Assembly (NCBI GenBank): GCA_964523005.1
Contig: CAZFZL010000007.1
Location: forward strand, 1-25,052
Direction: 5' to 3'
Length of the DNA stretch: 25,052 nt
Source of the DNA: UMGS1307 sp964523005
GTDB taxonomy: Bacteria; Bacillota; Clostridia; Oscillospirales; CAG-382
Part shown: positions 1 through 8,247 of the stretch, piece after piece
Position numbering within the stretch: the stretch's first letter is position 1
Layout of the letters: the number at the start of each line of letters is the position of its first letter
The notes under the pieces: model-generated
What the model was told of the DNA's origin: nothing
The model's database searches: none
Seen by the model: only the letters and a program-made list of their open reading frames with translations
Program-made: the position numbers and the translations under genes

Positions 1-415
1 CCTCCGGAGGGGTGATGGTCACGGTCACGGGAGATGAAGGCTGGTACTCTGTCGGCTTGCCGTTTTTATTTTCAGCGGGAAGAAACATTGTTATATCGTA
101 AGCAAAAAGCACTTGTGCATCTGCGGCAACATACTCCTCAGCCTTGCTGAGCGCTATGGGCGATGCGGTGACATATACATCCTTCGGGAGTGCGCCTGAC
201 ACGGTGATGAGTGTCGTTGACCCGTCAGCCTGTGTGACTGTGCAGGAGATCGTGTCGGTCGCCGGAGAGTTCGCCGTCTGAATGAACTGTATGGCATTTT
301 TAATAACAGACATTTCCTGCGCGGCAGTTGTGAATGCACACACAGAAAGCATAAGCAGGAGCACAAGCAACAGCGCCGCTGCGCGACACAATATCGTGGT
401 CGTATATGCTTTCAT
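1..415 (-). CDS. Secreted protein, N-terminal part (cut by window edge)
   Basis: The frame is open from the ATG at 415 to the window edge, giving 138 codons without a stop. The start follows a GGAAGG ribosome site at a suitable distance. The first ~33 residues form a classical signal peptide: Lys-2, a Leu/Ala-rich hydrophobic core, then a CAFTTAAQ end with an Ala-x-Ala-like cleavage site. The exported part is rich in Thr, Val and Ser. It contains the pattern 'GALPKDV...FAYDITMF...EYQPSSPVTVTI', which resembles beta-sandwich modules in large clostridial surface proteins. I cannot name the family, and the missing C-terminal part would decide it. The gene lies 80 nt downstream of the pseudo-receiver gene on the same strand with no clear terminator between them, so it may be co-transcribed and could be an output of that regulatory locus (inference). 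Confidence 0.75.
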   Translation of the reverse strand, partial: MKAYTTTILCRAAALLLVLLLMLSVCAFTTAAQEMSVIKNAIQFIQTANSPATDTISCTVTQADGSTTLITVSGALPKDVYVTASPIALSKAEEYVAADAQVLFAYDITMFLPAENKNGKPTEYQPSSPVTVTITPPE

Positions 416-495
416 ATGAAAACCTTCCATGATAATTCTTCCTTCAAAATGATATGAATCAAAGCGACTTTCTAAAAAGAACGCGCTGATCGCTT

Positions 496-873
496 CTATA
501 TGTCTTTGGACTTATCCTTTGCTGTCATCGCTTCCCGCAGCTTTTTAGCCGTGATGGGCTTTACAGTATAACTGGCTGCTCCGAAATTTTCCGCATCGCG
601 GCGAAGCGACTCATCACAAGCTATGAAATGAACAACACAGTGTTCTCCTTGTGCCTGACGGAACAGTCTTGCCACATCAAACCCGGTCGCCCGTTTCTGC
701 TCAAGAGCAGTATAGAGCGTGCTGCTTTTGCAGCTGAACGCGTATTGTATGGCGAGCAGGGGATCCGAGAACGCTTTTATCTTTCTTCGAGGAAAAAGCT
801 CGCGGATGCTGGCTGCCAACTGCTCGAGCGAGGCGATATCGGAATCTACGATTACAATTTCCATGTCGTTCAT
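496..873 (-). CDS. Stand-alone pseudo-receiver domain lacking the phospho-acceptor Asp
   Basis: The 125-residue product is a single CheY-like receiver domain with no output domain. Lined up by eye against the intact receiver of the regulator at 1060-1848, the start is 'IVIVDSD' (one acidic residue kept, the second changed to Ser-11). The phospho-acceptor falls on Ala-56, in 'YTALEQKRATGFDVA' opposite 'AFLDVKMGGMTGLELA'. The conserved Thr/Ser becomes Ala-85, and the switch Lys-105 in 'TVKP' is kept. It is therefore unlikely to be phosphorylated in the usual way. Such domains in other systems signal by binding a partner protein (general knowledge; the role here is inference). The start may be the ATG at 873 or Met-4 at 864: the AGGAAGGGG ribosome site abuts the first but lies 9 nt from the second. 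The frame is intact, so it is not obviously a pseudogene. Confidence 0.8.
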   Translation of the reverse strand: MNDMEIVIVDSDIASLEQLAASIRELFPRRKIKAFSDPLLAIQYAFSCKSSTLYTALEQKRATGFDVARLFRQAQGEHCVVHFIACDESLRRDAENFGAASYTVKPITAKKLREAMTAKDKSKDI

Positions 874-888
874 CCCCTTCCTGACGGC

Positions 889-935
889 ATAATATCACAC
901 GACTCGAACTCAATCGTGAAAAAAACGTACTCAAT
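889..935 (-). promoter_or_regulatory. Candidate promoter with two upstream direct repeats for the pseudo-receiver gene
   Basis: Reading the minus strand, TGATATTAT (-10 at 894-889, preceded by TG) lies just before the ribosome site. No good -35 is visible. The 8-mer GATTGAGT occurs twice in the same orientation, at 936-929 and 915-908, exactly 21 bp apart, that is two helical turns. A weak or absent -35 with helically phased direct repeats just upstream is typical of an activator-dependent promoter. SARP-type regulators are known to bind such repeats, and the regulator encoded just upstream has a SARP-like DNA-binding domain. The link between the two is inference. Confidence 0.4.
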
Positions 936-939
936 CATT

Positions 940-1015
940 ACAAAAAAAGAAAAAAATCGACTTTTTTCGATTTTTTTTAAAATTTTTTTATTTTTTTTTA
1001 TTTTTTTAAAAATAA
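940..1015. other. Extreme A/T homopolymer tract
   Basis: About 75 bp consist almost entirely of A and T runs, including a palindrome AAAAAATCGA / TCGATTTTTT at roughly 951-977. It separates the end of the response-regulator gene from the pseudo-receiver promoter. Phased A/T tracts are usually bent or rigid DNA; it may also supply U-rich tails for termination in either direction. No gene is supported here. Confidence 0.6.
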
Positions 1016-1049
1016 CGGTCGCACTGTAGCTTCTGCCACGGTCCGACCG
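1008..1049 (-). terminator. Probable terminator of the kinase-regulator operon
   Basis: On the minus strand, 11 nt after the stop of the response regulator, CGGTCG (1049-1044) pairs with CGACCG (1021-1016). A second interrupted stem, GTGGC with GCTAC, closes an AGAA loop inside. The hairpin is followed by TTATTTTT. The internal mismatches make it less than perfect, but position and U-rich tail fit intrinsic termination. Confidence 0.55.
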
Positions 1050-1059
1050 CTTTATAGTT

Positions 1060-1848
1060 TTATATGTTTTCGAGCGAAGCCGCTGTTATCTCCGCCCAGC
1101 TGTATTGTGCCATATACTCGCTGTGATAGGCGTTCGTCGCCGTCACATCGCCCTGCATCATGCGGTAATAGTCACAGTCGATCAGGTCCTTGCGGATTGC
1201 CCATTGACCGTGCGCCCTGATCAGAACGTTCCCTGCCCCGATGCTGTCAAGCGTTCTTTTCAACTCAACCGTAATCGTTCGAAGATGGCTCTTGTGCTTT
1301 AGGATGTCGCCCTCGCCATCCCACAACGCCGTGATGATCTCATTGGATGTACACGCGCCGCCCTTGCGGTCGACAAGATATGCCAAAAGCTCCTTTGCAT
1401 ACTTACGCGGAAATATGACAGGTTCATTTCCCTTGAACACCTCAAAGTAGCCGAAGCACTGTACCCGCAGCACCGCGTCGGGTCGCGGCATCAGCGGACG
1501 GCGCAGCTCAGCCATTTCCCGGATGATCTTCTCCGGGCTTACCGGCTTCATTATATAACCGCTCGCATGAAGCTGTATCGCGTCCACGCCGTATTCTGTA
1601 TAACCGGTGACGAAGATGATATTTATATCGGGGTTCATGTCTTTCAGAGCTTTTGCCAGCTCCAGCCCGGTCATGCCGCCCATTTTTACATCGAGAAACG
1701 CCACGTCGCAGTTGAATGTACCGGCGAACTTCAAAAGCTCCACCGGCCTTTCAAAAGCGTGAACCTGTGCGTCGGGAATCGCCTGTTCGATGCTTTTTAC
1801 CAACATATTAAGCATCATCCGTTCATCGTCAGCGGCTAAAATATGCAT
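1060..1848 (-). CDS. Response regulator with SARP-like winged-helix output domain
   Basis: The product has 262 residues. Residues 1-118 form a complete receiver domain: acidic pair Asp-7/Asp-8, phospho-acceptor Asp-53 in 'AFLDVKMGG', Thr-81 and Lys-101 in 'IMKPVS'. Residues ~126-222 form an OmpR/SARP-like winged helix ('CFGYFEVF.GNEPVIFPRKYAKELLAYLV'), followed by a short tail 'YHSEYMAQYSWAE' that resembles the start of the BTAD helical domain of SARP regulators, so the BTAD part is very short. It should bind DNA when phosphorylated. It overlaps the upstream kinase gene by 20 nt, which marks the pair as a cognate two-component system. The stimulus is unknown. Likely targets include the downstream pseudo-receiver and secreted-protein genes (inference from position and direct repeats). 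The single ATG start is used. Confidence 0.88.
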   Translation of the reverse strand: MHILAADDERMMLNMLVKSIEQAIPDAQVHAFERPVELLKFAGTFNCDVAFLDVKMGGMTGLELAKALKDMNPDINIIFVTGYTEYGVDAIQLHASGYIMKPVSPEKIIREMAELRRPLMPRPDAVLRVQCFGYFEVFKGNEPVIFPRKYAKELLAYLVDRKGGACTSNEIITALWDGEGDILKHKSHLRTITVELKRTLDSIGAGNVLIRAHGQWAIRKDLIDCDYYRMMQGDVTATNAYHSEYMAQYSWAEITAASLENI

Positions 1849-3094
1849 CGATTTTTTCCTCCTTCGGGATTACTACAGTCGCCTTTGTGCCGAAGTTAAT
1901 TTTGCTTTGAATTAAAAGTGTGCCTCCGGTCTGTGCCTCGATCCGTGCGCGTATGCCCTGTATTCCGCTTTGCGAATCTTTTGATTTCGGCACGTGTTCT
2001 GTATCAAAGCCTACACCGTTATCGGAAATGATGACCTCAAAACGATCATTGTATTCACGGGAAGCGATTGTGAGCGTGCCGCCGTCATCCTTGGAGCACA
2101 GTCCGTGAAACACGGCGTTCTGCGCTAAAAGAAGGGTCACTACTGCCGGAACGCAAAAATCATCGGCTTCGATATTGTATACAACGTCAAGCTTATTATT
2201 AAACCGTATTTTTTCCAGAGTGAGATACGCCTTGAGGTGCCGCAGCTCTTCGACGAACGGAATAGGATATTCTGTCTTGAGAGCCTTGATGTTTCCGCGC
2301 AGATATTCGGAAAAGATCATCGTTGTTTCCCGTGCCTGCGCCGGGTCTTCGTCGCAAAGATAGACTATCGAGCTGAGCATATTAAAAAGGAAATGGGGCT
2401 GAAGCTGCGCCAGCATAACGGCAAGCCTGTTTTTTGCGGCGTTTTTCTCCGTTTCGTTAAGCTCAGACTGCGCTTGAGCGTTCTGATTGATAAAGGATGA
2501 AAATTTTGCGCGTGTTTTTACCCATGAAAGATACACGCCCACCGCAAGAAAAGGAACAGTGTACATAACGTCCGCCGCAAACGCGTTCGGATCTTTGTTT
2601 ACAAAGCTCAGCACGAGAAAAAAAGCATATATTACTGATACAAACAAAAGGTTGTCCGCAGGATAAGCGTTAAACACCACCTGCGCAAGCAGCAGAAAGC
2701 CGCACATCAAGACCGCCGGCCCCGTATGAAAAACAGTGCTTATAAGCACACAGGGAACGCTCCATGCCGAAAGCGCCAAAACGGTAAGCCATCTCACAGA
2801 GCGTAGTGTGTTTTCTTGGTGCTTTGATGAAACGCAAAGCACAAGTATAAATATACTGAACAACGCCGTGCACGCTGTTGTTATGACGCTATTTGTCGAT
2901 ACATAAGCTGTATTATCCGCGTAGATGAGTATGAGCACCGCACCACATATCTCCAGAAGCATCACGGCGGTAATCAGTGTCAAAAGACATTTGAGTACAT
3001 GAAGATTGTCCTGCGCGATCTTCTCATCGAAGCGAGATGTAATCTTTTTTGTATAACCCAAATATTTCCAATACCGAATCTTTTCCTCTATCAT
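1829..3094 (-). CDS. LytS/YesM-type membrane sensor histidine kinase
   Basis: I place the start at the ATG at 3094 (421 residues) because GAGGG lies 9 nt upstream; an upstream TTG at 3142 would add 16 residues without a good ribosome site. Residues ~35-192 hold about six hydrophobic segments with very short loops, so sensing is probably inside the membrane or of a small molecule. A short coiled region follows, then the His_kinase block 'AQLQPHFLFNMLSSIVYL' with phospho-accepting His-234. The ATPase part has an N box 'LLLAQNAVFHGL' (Asn-326), G1 'ISDNGVGFD' (Asp-358) and G2 'GIQGIRARIEAQTGG'. The N box has Gln where most relatives have Glu just before the Asn. The last 20 nt overlap the response-regulator gene, so the two are translated together. 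Confidence 0.88.
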   Translation of the reverse strand: MIEEKIRYWKYLGYTKKITSRFDEKIAQDNLHVLKCLLTLITAVMLLEICGAVLILIYADNTAYVSTNSVITTACTALFSIFILVLCVSSKHQENTLRSVRWLTVLALSAWSVPCVLISTVFHTGPAVLMCGFLLLAQVVFNAYPADNLLFVSVIYAFFLVLSFVNKDPNAFAADVMYTVPFLAVGVYLSWVKTRAKFSSFINQNAQAQSELNETEKNAAKNRLAVMLAQLQPHFLFNMLSSIVYLCDEDPAQARETTMIFSEYLRGNIKALKTEYPIPFVEELRHLKAYLTLEKIRFNNKLDVVYNIEADDFCVPAVVTLLLAQNAVFHGLCSKDDGGTLTIASREYNDRFEVIISDNGVGFDTEHVPKSKDSQSGIQGIRARIEAQTGGTLLIQSKINFGTKATVVIPKEEKIDAYFSR

Positions 3095-3188
3095 AACGGC
3101 TGTCCCTCGAATGTATTTCCCGAACCTCAAATCGTTTTGCAATAATGGGAAACGTATAATGTCTTCATCTTATATAACACCTTGATTG

Positions 3189-3217
3189 ATTATACCATGG
3201 TTTATTATTTGATGCAA
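3189..3217 (-). promoter_or_regulatory. Sigma-A promoter of the kinase-regulator operon
   Basis: On the minus strand TTGCAT (3217-3212) and TATAAT (3194-3189) are separated by exactly 17 bp, and TGG before the -10 gives an extended -10 element. Transcription would start near 3182 and leave a leader of about 88 nt before the kinase ATG at 3094. I saw no riboswitch-like fold in that leader. Confidence 0.8.
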
Positions 3218-3251
3218 TAGCAGAATGGAAAAAACTGTTTTTTATGTTGGA

Positions 3252-3280
3252 TTGCGTCAAAATACAATAGAATATATATA
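3252..3280 (+). promoter_or_regulatory. Possible secondary upstream promoter for the uvrBA operon
   Basis: TTGCGT (3252-3257) and TATATA (3275-3280) are spaced 17 bp apart. Both boxes deviate from consensus and the area is A/T-rich, so this may be chance. The 300 nt between the kinase and uvrB starts (3095-3394) otherwise hold only promoters. Confidence 0.3.
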
Positions 3281-3327
3281 AAGCGTTGTGTCGGTCAAAA
3301 ATGGCAAGAGAAAATAAAGCGTTAGGG

Positions 3328-3356
3328 TTTACTTTTATTTTACCGTGTGATATAAT
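3328..3356 (+). promoter_or_regulatory. Sigma-A promoter of the uvrBA operon
   Basis: TTTACT (3328-3333), a 17-bp spacer, and TATAAT (3351-3356) preceded by TGA (extended -10). Transcription would start near 3363, about 32 nt before the uvrB start. No GAAC-N4-GTTC type LexA (SOS) box is present anywhere between 3143 and 3394. Confidence 0.75.
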
Positions 3357-3394
3357 TTGATAGTATGGCGAAGAATGGCTGAAAGGGAGAGCTG

Positions 3395-5371
3395 GTGAGT
3401 GTTATGGACAAATTCATACTGAAAAGCGAATATGTGCCGACCGGCGATCAGCCCGAAGCAATTGAAAGACTTTGCGAAGGAATTGAACACGGCGCACGCG
3501 ATCAGGTGCTTAAGGGCGTGACCGGCAGCGGCAAGACGTTCACGATGGCGAACATCATCGAGCGCATGAACCGTCCGACGCTCGTGCTTGCGCACAACAA
3601 AACTCTCGCGGCGCAGCTCTGTGAGGAATTCAAGGCGCTGTTCCCGCAGAACGCGGTAGAATACTTCGTTTCATACTACGACTATTATCAGCCGGAGGCT
3701 TACGTTCCCGGCAAAGATGTATATATAGAAAAGGATGCGGCTATAAACTCAGAAATCGATCGGCTGCGTCATTCGGCGACGAGCGCATTGTTCGAGCGGC
3801 GCGACGTCATAATTGTTTCCTCTGTCTCGTGTATTTTTACGCTTGGCGATCCGCAGGAATACAAAAAGCAAGTCATCTCGCTGCGTCCCGGAATGACGCT
3901 TGAGCGCGACGCTCTGACGAAAAATCTTGTTGCGCTTCAATACTCACGAAGCGATATCGCGTTCGAGCGCAACAACTTCCGCGTGCGCGGCGATATCGTA
4001 GACATATTTCCTCCCGGCAGCGCGAACGAAGCGGTCAGAGTCGAATTTTTCGGTGACGCCGTGGACAGGCTGTCTGTTATCGACACGGTGACCAACAGCG
4101 TCAAGGCACGGCTGAGGCACTGCGCACTGTACCCTGCGTCACATTATGTCACAGATGAAGAAAAACGCGAAGCGGCGCTCGCCGAGATTGAAAGCGAAAT
4201 GAAAGAGCGCGAAATCTTTTTTTCAAAGCAGGGCAAGCTTATAGAAGCGCAGCGAATACATGAGCGCACGATGTACGACATCGAGAACATCCGCGAGATC
4301 GGCTTCTGCAGCGGCATAGAGAACTATTCGCGTGTGCTCTCCGGCAGAGCGCCCGGCAGTACACCATACACGCTGCTCGATTTTTTTCCGTCCGATTACC
4401 TCATGATGATCGACGAAAGCCACGTCAGCGTGCCGCAAATACGCGGCATGAGCGGCGGTGACACACTCAGGAAGAAAAACCTCATCGATTACGGATTCCG
4501 GCTCCCGTCAGCTTACGACAACCGTCCGCTTCGTTTTGAAGAATTCGAGCAGAAGCGCGGTCAGACGATCTACGTTTCGGCGACGCCGGCTCAGTACGAG
4601 CGTGACAAGGCGTATCAGATCGTCGAGCAGCTCATCCGTCCGACCGGTCTTACGGATCCGAAGGTAGAGGTGCGCCCGGTCAAGGGGCAGATCGACGATC
4701 TGCTTTCGGAAATAAACATCCGCAGCGCGAAGAACGAGCGCGTGCTCGTGACCACGCTCACGCGAAAAATGGCTGAAGACCTCAGCGAGTTTCTTGCGAA
4801 CAACGGCGTGAAATGCCGTTATCTGCATTATGATATAGACACCATCGAACGCACTGAGCTTCTGCGTGCGCTCCGTGCGGGGGAATATGACGTTCTCGTC
4901 GGCATCAACCTGCTGCGCGAAGGACTTGACCTTCCCGAGGTTTCGCTCGTAGCGATCCTTGACGCGGACAGAGAGGGATTTCTGCGAAGCGAAACATCGC
5001 TCGTTCAGACTATCGGACGCGCGGCGCGAAACGCCGACGGTACGGTGATAATGTATGCTGATACAATGACCGGATCAATGGAACGCGCGATAAGCGAAAC
5101 CGAAAGACGGCGCGAGAAGCAGAGCGAGTACAATAAAGAACACGGTATAATACCGCACACTATCATCAAGGAAATCCGCTCCGCACTTGAAGTATCAACA
5201 AAAGAGCAGCTCGACGCAGCACGTGACGGCAAGATACCTGTACGCGACAGAAAGAAGCTCATAGAGAAGCTCACCGCCGACATGAAGCGCGCCGCAAAGG
5301 AGCTTGACTTCGAAAGCGCCGCCGCGATACGCGACAGGATCATGCGCTTAAAATCAACGGAAGAAAGATAG
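3395..5371 (+). CDS. uvrB: UvrABC excinuclease subunit B
   Basis: UvrB is the damage-verifying helicase-like subunit of nucleotide excision repair; it is loaded by UvrA and recruits the UvrC nuclease. The 658-residue product matches the usual length. It has the N-terminal 'PTGDQPEAIERL' signature, Walker A 'GVTGSGKTFT' near residue 40, the aromatic region 'YYDYYQPEAYVP' near residue 93 belonging to the beta-hairpin region, 'IDESHVSVPQIRGM' near 338, helicase motifs 'NLLREGLDLPEVSL' and 'QTIGRAARN', and a C-terminal UVR domain (residues ~622-655) used to contact UvrC. GTG at 3395 lies 5 nt after AGGGAG; the in-frame ATG at 3404 fits family N termini equally well, so the start is uncertain by three residues. 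It is the first gene of a long operon. Confidence 0.98.
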   Translation: MSVMDKFILKSEYVPTGDQPEAIERLCEGIEHGARDQVLKGVTGSGKTFTMANIIERMNRPTLVLAHNKTLAAQLCEEFKALFPQNAVEYFVSYYDYYQPEAYVPGKDVYIEKDAAINSEIDRLRHSATSALFERRDVIIVSSVSCIFTLGDPQEYKKQVISLRPGMTLERDALTKNLVALQYSRSDIAFERNNFRVRGDIVDIFPPGSANEAVRVEFFGDAVDRLSVIDTVTNSVKARLRHCALYPASHYVTDEEKREAALAEIESEMKEREIFFSKQGKLIEAQRIHERTMYDIENIREIGFCSGIENYSRVLSGRAPGSTPYTLLDFFPSDYLMMIDESHVSVPQIRGMSGGDTLRKKNLIDYGFRLPSAYDNRPLRFEEFEQKRGQTIYVSATPAQYERDKAYQIVEQLIRPTGLTDPKVEVRPVKGQIDDLLSEINIRSAKNERVLVTTLTRKMAEDLSEFLANNGVKCRYLHYDIDTIERTELLRALRAGEYDVLVGINLLREGLDLPEVSLVAILDADREGFLRSETSLVQTIGRAARNADGTVIMYADTMTGSMERAISETERRREKQSEYNKEHGIIPHTIIKEIRSALEVSTKEQLDAARDGKIPVRDRKKLIEKLTADMKRAAKELDFESAAAIRDRIMRLKSTEER

Positions 5372-5379
5372 ATATTAAT

Positions 5380-8247
5380 ATGTCAAAGGAACAAATAACC
5401 GTAAGGGGCGCAAGGGTACACAATCTCAAAAACGTCGATGTGGACATACCGCGTGACAAGCTCGTCGTATTTACGGGGCTTTCCGGAAGCGGAAAATCCT
5501 CGCTTGCGTTCGATACAATATACGCCGAAGGACACCGCCGGTTTGTCGAATCGCTGTCCTCATACGCGCGCATGTTTCTCGGACAGCTCGACAAGCCCGA
5601 TGTCGACACGATAGAAGGGCTGTCGCCCTGCATATCCATAGACCAGAAATCGACCTCGCGCAACCCGCGCTCGACCGTCGGAACAGTCACCGAGATATAC
5701 GATTATCTCAGGCTGCTCTACGCACGCACGGGAACACCGCACTGCCCGATATGCCATAAAGAGATCGTACAGCAGTCGGTAGACGAAATAGTCAACGATG
5801 TCTTGCTGCTCCCGGACGGCACAAAATTTCTCGTACTCGCGCCGATGATATCCGGCAAAAAGGGCACGCACGAAAAGATATTTGAGGACGCGCGGCGCTC
5901 AGGCTATCAGCGAGTGCGCGTCGACGGCATGATATACGACCTTGACGACACCGCAGAGCTTGACAAAAACAAAAAGCACACGGTCGAAATCGTCATAGAC
6001 AGACTCGTGATGAAGCGCGAAACGCTTCGGACGAGGCTGACTGATTCGCTTGAAACGGCGCTCAGGCTCGCCGACGGTACGGCGACAGTCAGTCTGCCCG
6101 ACGGTGAGATCACTGACGGAGCACTGACTTTTGAGTGTGAGAAGACCTTTTCCCAAAACTACGCCTGCCGCGAGCACGGGGTGAGCATAGGCGAGCTTAC
6201 GCCGCGTATGTTCAGCTTCAACAGCCCGTTCGGTGCGTGTCCCGGCTGTGACGGACTCGGAGAAAAATATGTTCTCTCGCCTGAAAAGATCATACCCGAC
6301 AGGTCGCTTTCGCTTTCGCAGGGCGCCGTGGTCGTCAACGGCTTCCGTTCGCTCGACAAAAGCAGCTATTCGGGAAAATGGTTCGATAAAATAGGTGAGT
6401 TTTACGGCTTTGATGTCGACACTCCGATAGAAGACATGAGCGAAAAAGCATACACCGTGCTGATGTACGGTAATTCCGGAGCGCACGGCGTGAAACGCTC
6501 CTGCGCGCAGGAGCCTCTGTTTGAAGGTGTAATCGAAACGATAGAACGCCGCGTACACCAAAGCGAGGAAAACAGCTCCTCGCAGGAGTACTATGAGTCG
6601 TTCATGGACAGCATACCCTGTCCCGAATGCAAAGGCAAAAGACTCAAAAACGAATCGCTCGCCGTAACGGTCGGCGGTCTGAACATCGCCGAGCTGACCG
6701 ATATGTCGGTAAAAAAAGCGATAGAGTTCTTTCGGACGCTCGAGCTGACGGAAACAAAAAAGATCATCGCACGCGATATACTCAAAGAGATCATGTCGCG
6801 CCTGAATTTCCTTTCGAGCGTCGGGCTCGACTACCTCACGCTCTCACGCAAGGCCGGGTCGCTCTCCGGCGGCGAAGCGCAGCGCATACGGCTTGCCACG
6901 CAGATCGGGTCATCGCTCATCGGCGTACTGTACATCCTTGACGAGCCGAGCATAGGACTGCACCAACGTGACAACATCAAGCTCATCAACACACTCAAAA
7001 AGCTGCGGGACATCGGAAACAGCGTCATTGTCGTCGAACACGACACGGAAACCATACTCGCGGCAGACTATATAGTCGATGTCGGGCCTTACGCCGGTAT
7101 CCACGGCGGACAGATAACCGCCGTCGGTACGCCGGAGCAGCTCATGCACAACCCAGCGTCGCTCACCGGCAAATACCTGTCGGGCGAGCTTGAGATAGCC
7201 GTCCCCTCCGAAAGAAGAGCCGGAAACGGTAAATATATCACCGTGCGCGGTGCAAGTGAAAACAACCTCAAAAACATCGACGTCCGTTTTCCGCTCGGTA
7301 AGCTCATATGCGTCACCGGCGTATCAGGAAGCGGTAAATCATCGCTCGTCAACAGCATCCTCTACCGCACCGTCAACCGCGCAATATTCCGCGCGAAGGC
7401 AAAGCCCGGCAGGTGCGACGGCGTTGACGGTATAGAAAACATCGACAAGGTCATAGCGATCGACCAGTCGCCGATCGGCAAGACGCCGCGCTCCAATCCC
7501 GCAACATATACCGGCATGTTCAACGACATCCGCTCGCTCTTCGCTTCACTCCCGGAAGCAAAAAGAAGAGGCTACTCCGAAGGACGCTTCTCGTTCAACA
7601 TAAGGGGCGGCAGATGCGAGGCGTGTCAGGGCGACGGAACGATAATGATAGAAATGCACTTTCTGCCCGACGTTTACGTCACCTGTGATGTGTGCAGGGG
7701 AAAGAAATACAATCGCGAAACGCTTGAGGTCCGCTACAAGGACAAAAGCATATACGACGTGCTTGAAATGACGGTCGACGAAGGACTTGTGTTCTTCGAA
7801 AACCTGCCCAAGATACGGCGCAGGCTGGAAACGCTGTCGCAGGTCGGACTGGGTTATATCAAAATAGGTCAGTCCTCAACGACGCTTTCCGGCGGTGAAG
7901 CGCAGCGCATAAAGCTCGCCGCAGAGCTGTCGAAGCGCTCGACGGGCAAAACACTGTATATCCTTGATGAGCCGACGACGGGGCTGCATTCCTATGATGT
8001 CGACAACCTGAAAAACGTATTGATGCGGCTCGTAGATGCAGGAAACACGGTCGTCGTCATAGAACACAATCTCGACCTTATCAAGGTCGCCGACCACATC
8101 ATCGACCTCGGTCCGGAGGGCGGCGACGGCGGCGGCGAGATAATAGCCGAGGGAACGCCTGAGCAGGTGGCACAGTGCAAGCGCTCGTATACCGGGCAGT
8201 ATCTCAAGCCGCTGCTTGCCGGGTCACAGGGGAAAAACAATGGCTGA
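5380..8247 (+). CDS. uvrA: UvrABC excinuclease subunit A (damage-recognition ATPase)
   Basis: UvrA is the ABC-type ATPase dimer that finds bulky DNA lesions and hands them to UvrB. The 955-residue product has two ABC modules: Walker A 'GLSGSGKSSLAFD' near residue 33 and 'GVSGSGKSSLVNS' near 646, and signatures 'LSGGEAQRIRLA' near 495 and 'LSGGEAQRIKLAA' near 836. Cys pairs include 'CPIC' at 122-125, 'CPGCDGLG', 'CPECKGKRLKNE', and the second zinc module 'CEACQGDG...CDVCRGKK' from residue 746. Length and motifs are those of ordinary housekeeping UvrA rather than the short UvrA2 form. It starts 8 nt after the uvrB stop, so the two subunits are made from the same message. Confidence 0.98.
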   Translation: MSKEQITVRGARVHNLKNVDVDIPRDKLVVFTGLSGSGKSSLAFDTIYAEGHRRFVESLSSYARMFLGQLDKPDVDTIEGLSPCISIDQKSTSRNPRSTVGTVTEIYDYLRLLYARTGTPHCPICHKEIVQQSVDEIVNDVLLLPDGTKFLVLAPMISGKKGTHEKIFEDARRSGYQRVRVDGMIYDLDDTAELDKNKKHTVEIVIDRLVMKRETLRTRLTDSLETALRLADGTATVSLPDGEITDGALTFECEKTFSQNYACREHGVSIGELTPRMFSFNSPFGACPGCDGLGEKYVLSPEKIIPDRSLSLSQGAVVVNGFRSLDKSSYSGKWFDKIGEFYGFDVDTPIEDMSEKAYTVLMYGNSGAHGVKRSCAQEPLFEGVIETIERRVHQSEENSSSQEYYESFMDSIPCPECKGKRLKNESLAVTVGGLNIAELTDMSVKKAIEFFRTLELTETKKIIARDILKEIMSRLNFLSSVGLDYLTLSRKAGSLSGGEAQRIRLATQIGSSLIGVLYILDEPSIGLHQRDNIKLINTLKKLRDIGNSVIVVEHDTETILAADYIVDVGPYAGIHGGQITAVGTPEQLMHNPASLTGKYLSGELEIAVPSERRAGNGKYITVRGASENNLKNIDVRFPLGKLICVTGVSGSGKSSLVNSILYRTVNRAIFRAKAKPGRCDGVDGIENIDKVIAIDQSPIGKTPRSNPATYTGMFNDIRSLFASLPEAKRRGYSEGRFSFNIRGGRCEACQGDGTIMIEMHFLPDVYVTCDVCRGKKYNRETLEVRYKDKSIYDVLEMTVDEGLVFFENLPKIRRRLETLSQVGLGYIKIGQSSTTLSGGEAQRIKLAAELSKRSTGKTLYILDEPTTGLHSYDVDNLKNVLMRLVDAGNTVVVIEHNLDLIKVADHIIDLGPEGGDGGGEIIAEGTPEQVAQCKRSYTGQYLKPLLAGSQGKNNG

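Noticed and set aside
496..873. Pseudogene remnant of a longer response regulator
   Set aside because: The frame is intact, full receiver length, with a ribosome site and possible promoter; no output-domain remnant follows before the stop.
3143..3394. LexA/SOS operator in front of uvrB
   Set aside because: No GAAC-N4-GTTC sequence or close variant was found in this interval by eye.
5899..6561. 220-codon open frame antisense to uvrA
   Set aside because: uvrA is unmistakable on the plus strand; the antisense frame has no ribosome site, no family resemblance and reflects codon bias of the real gene.
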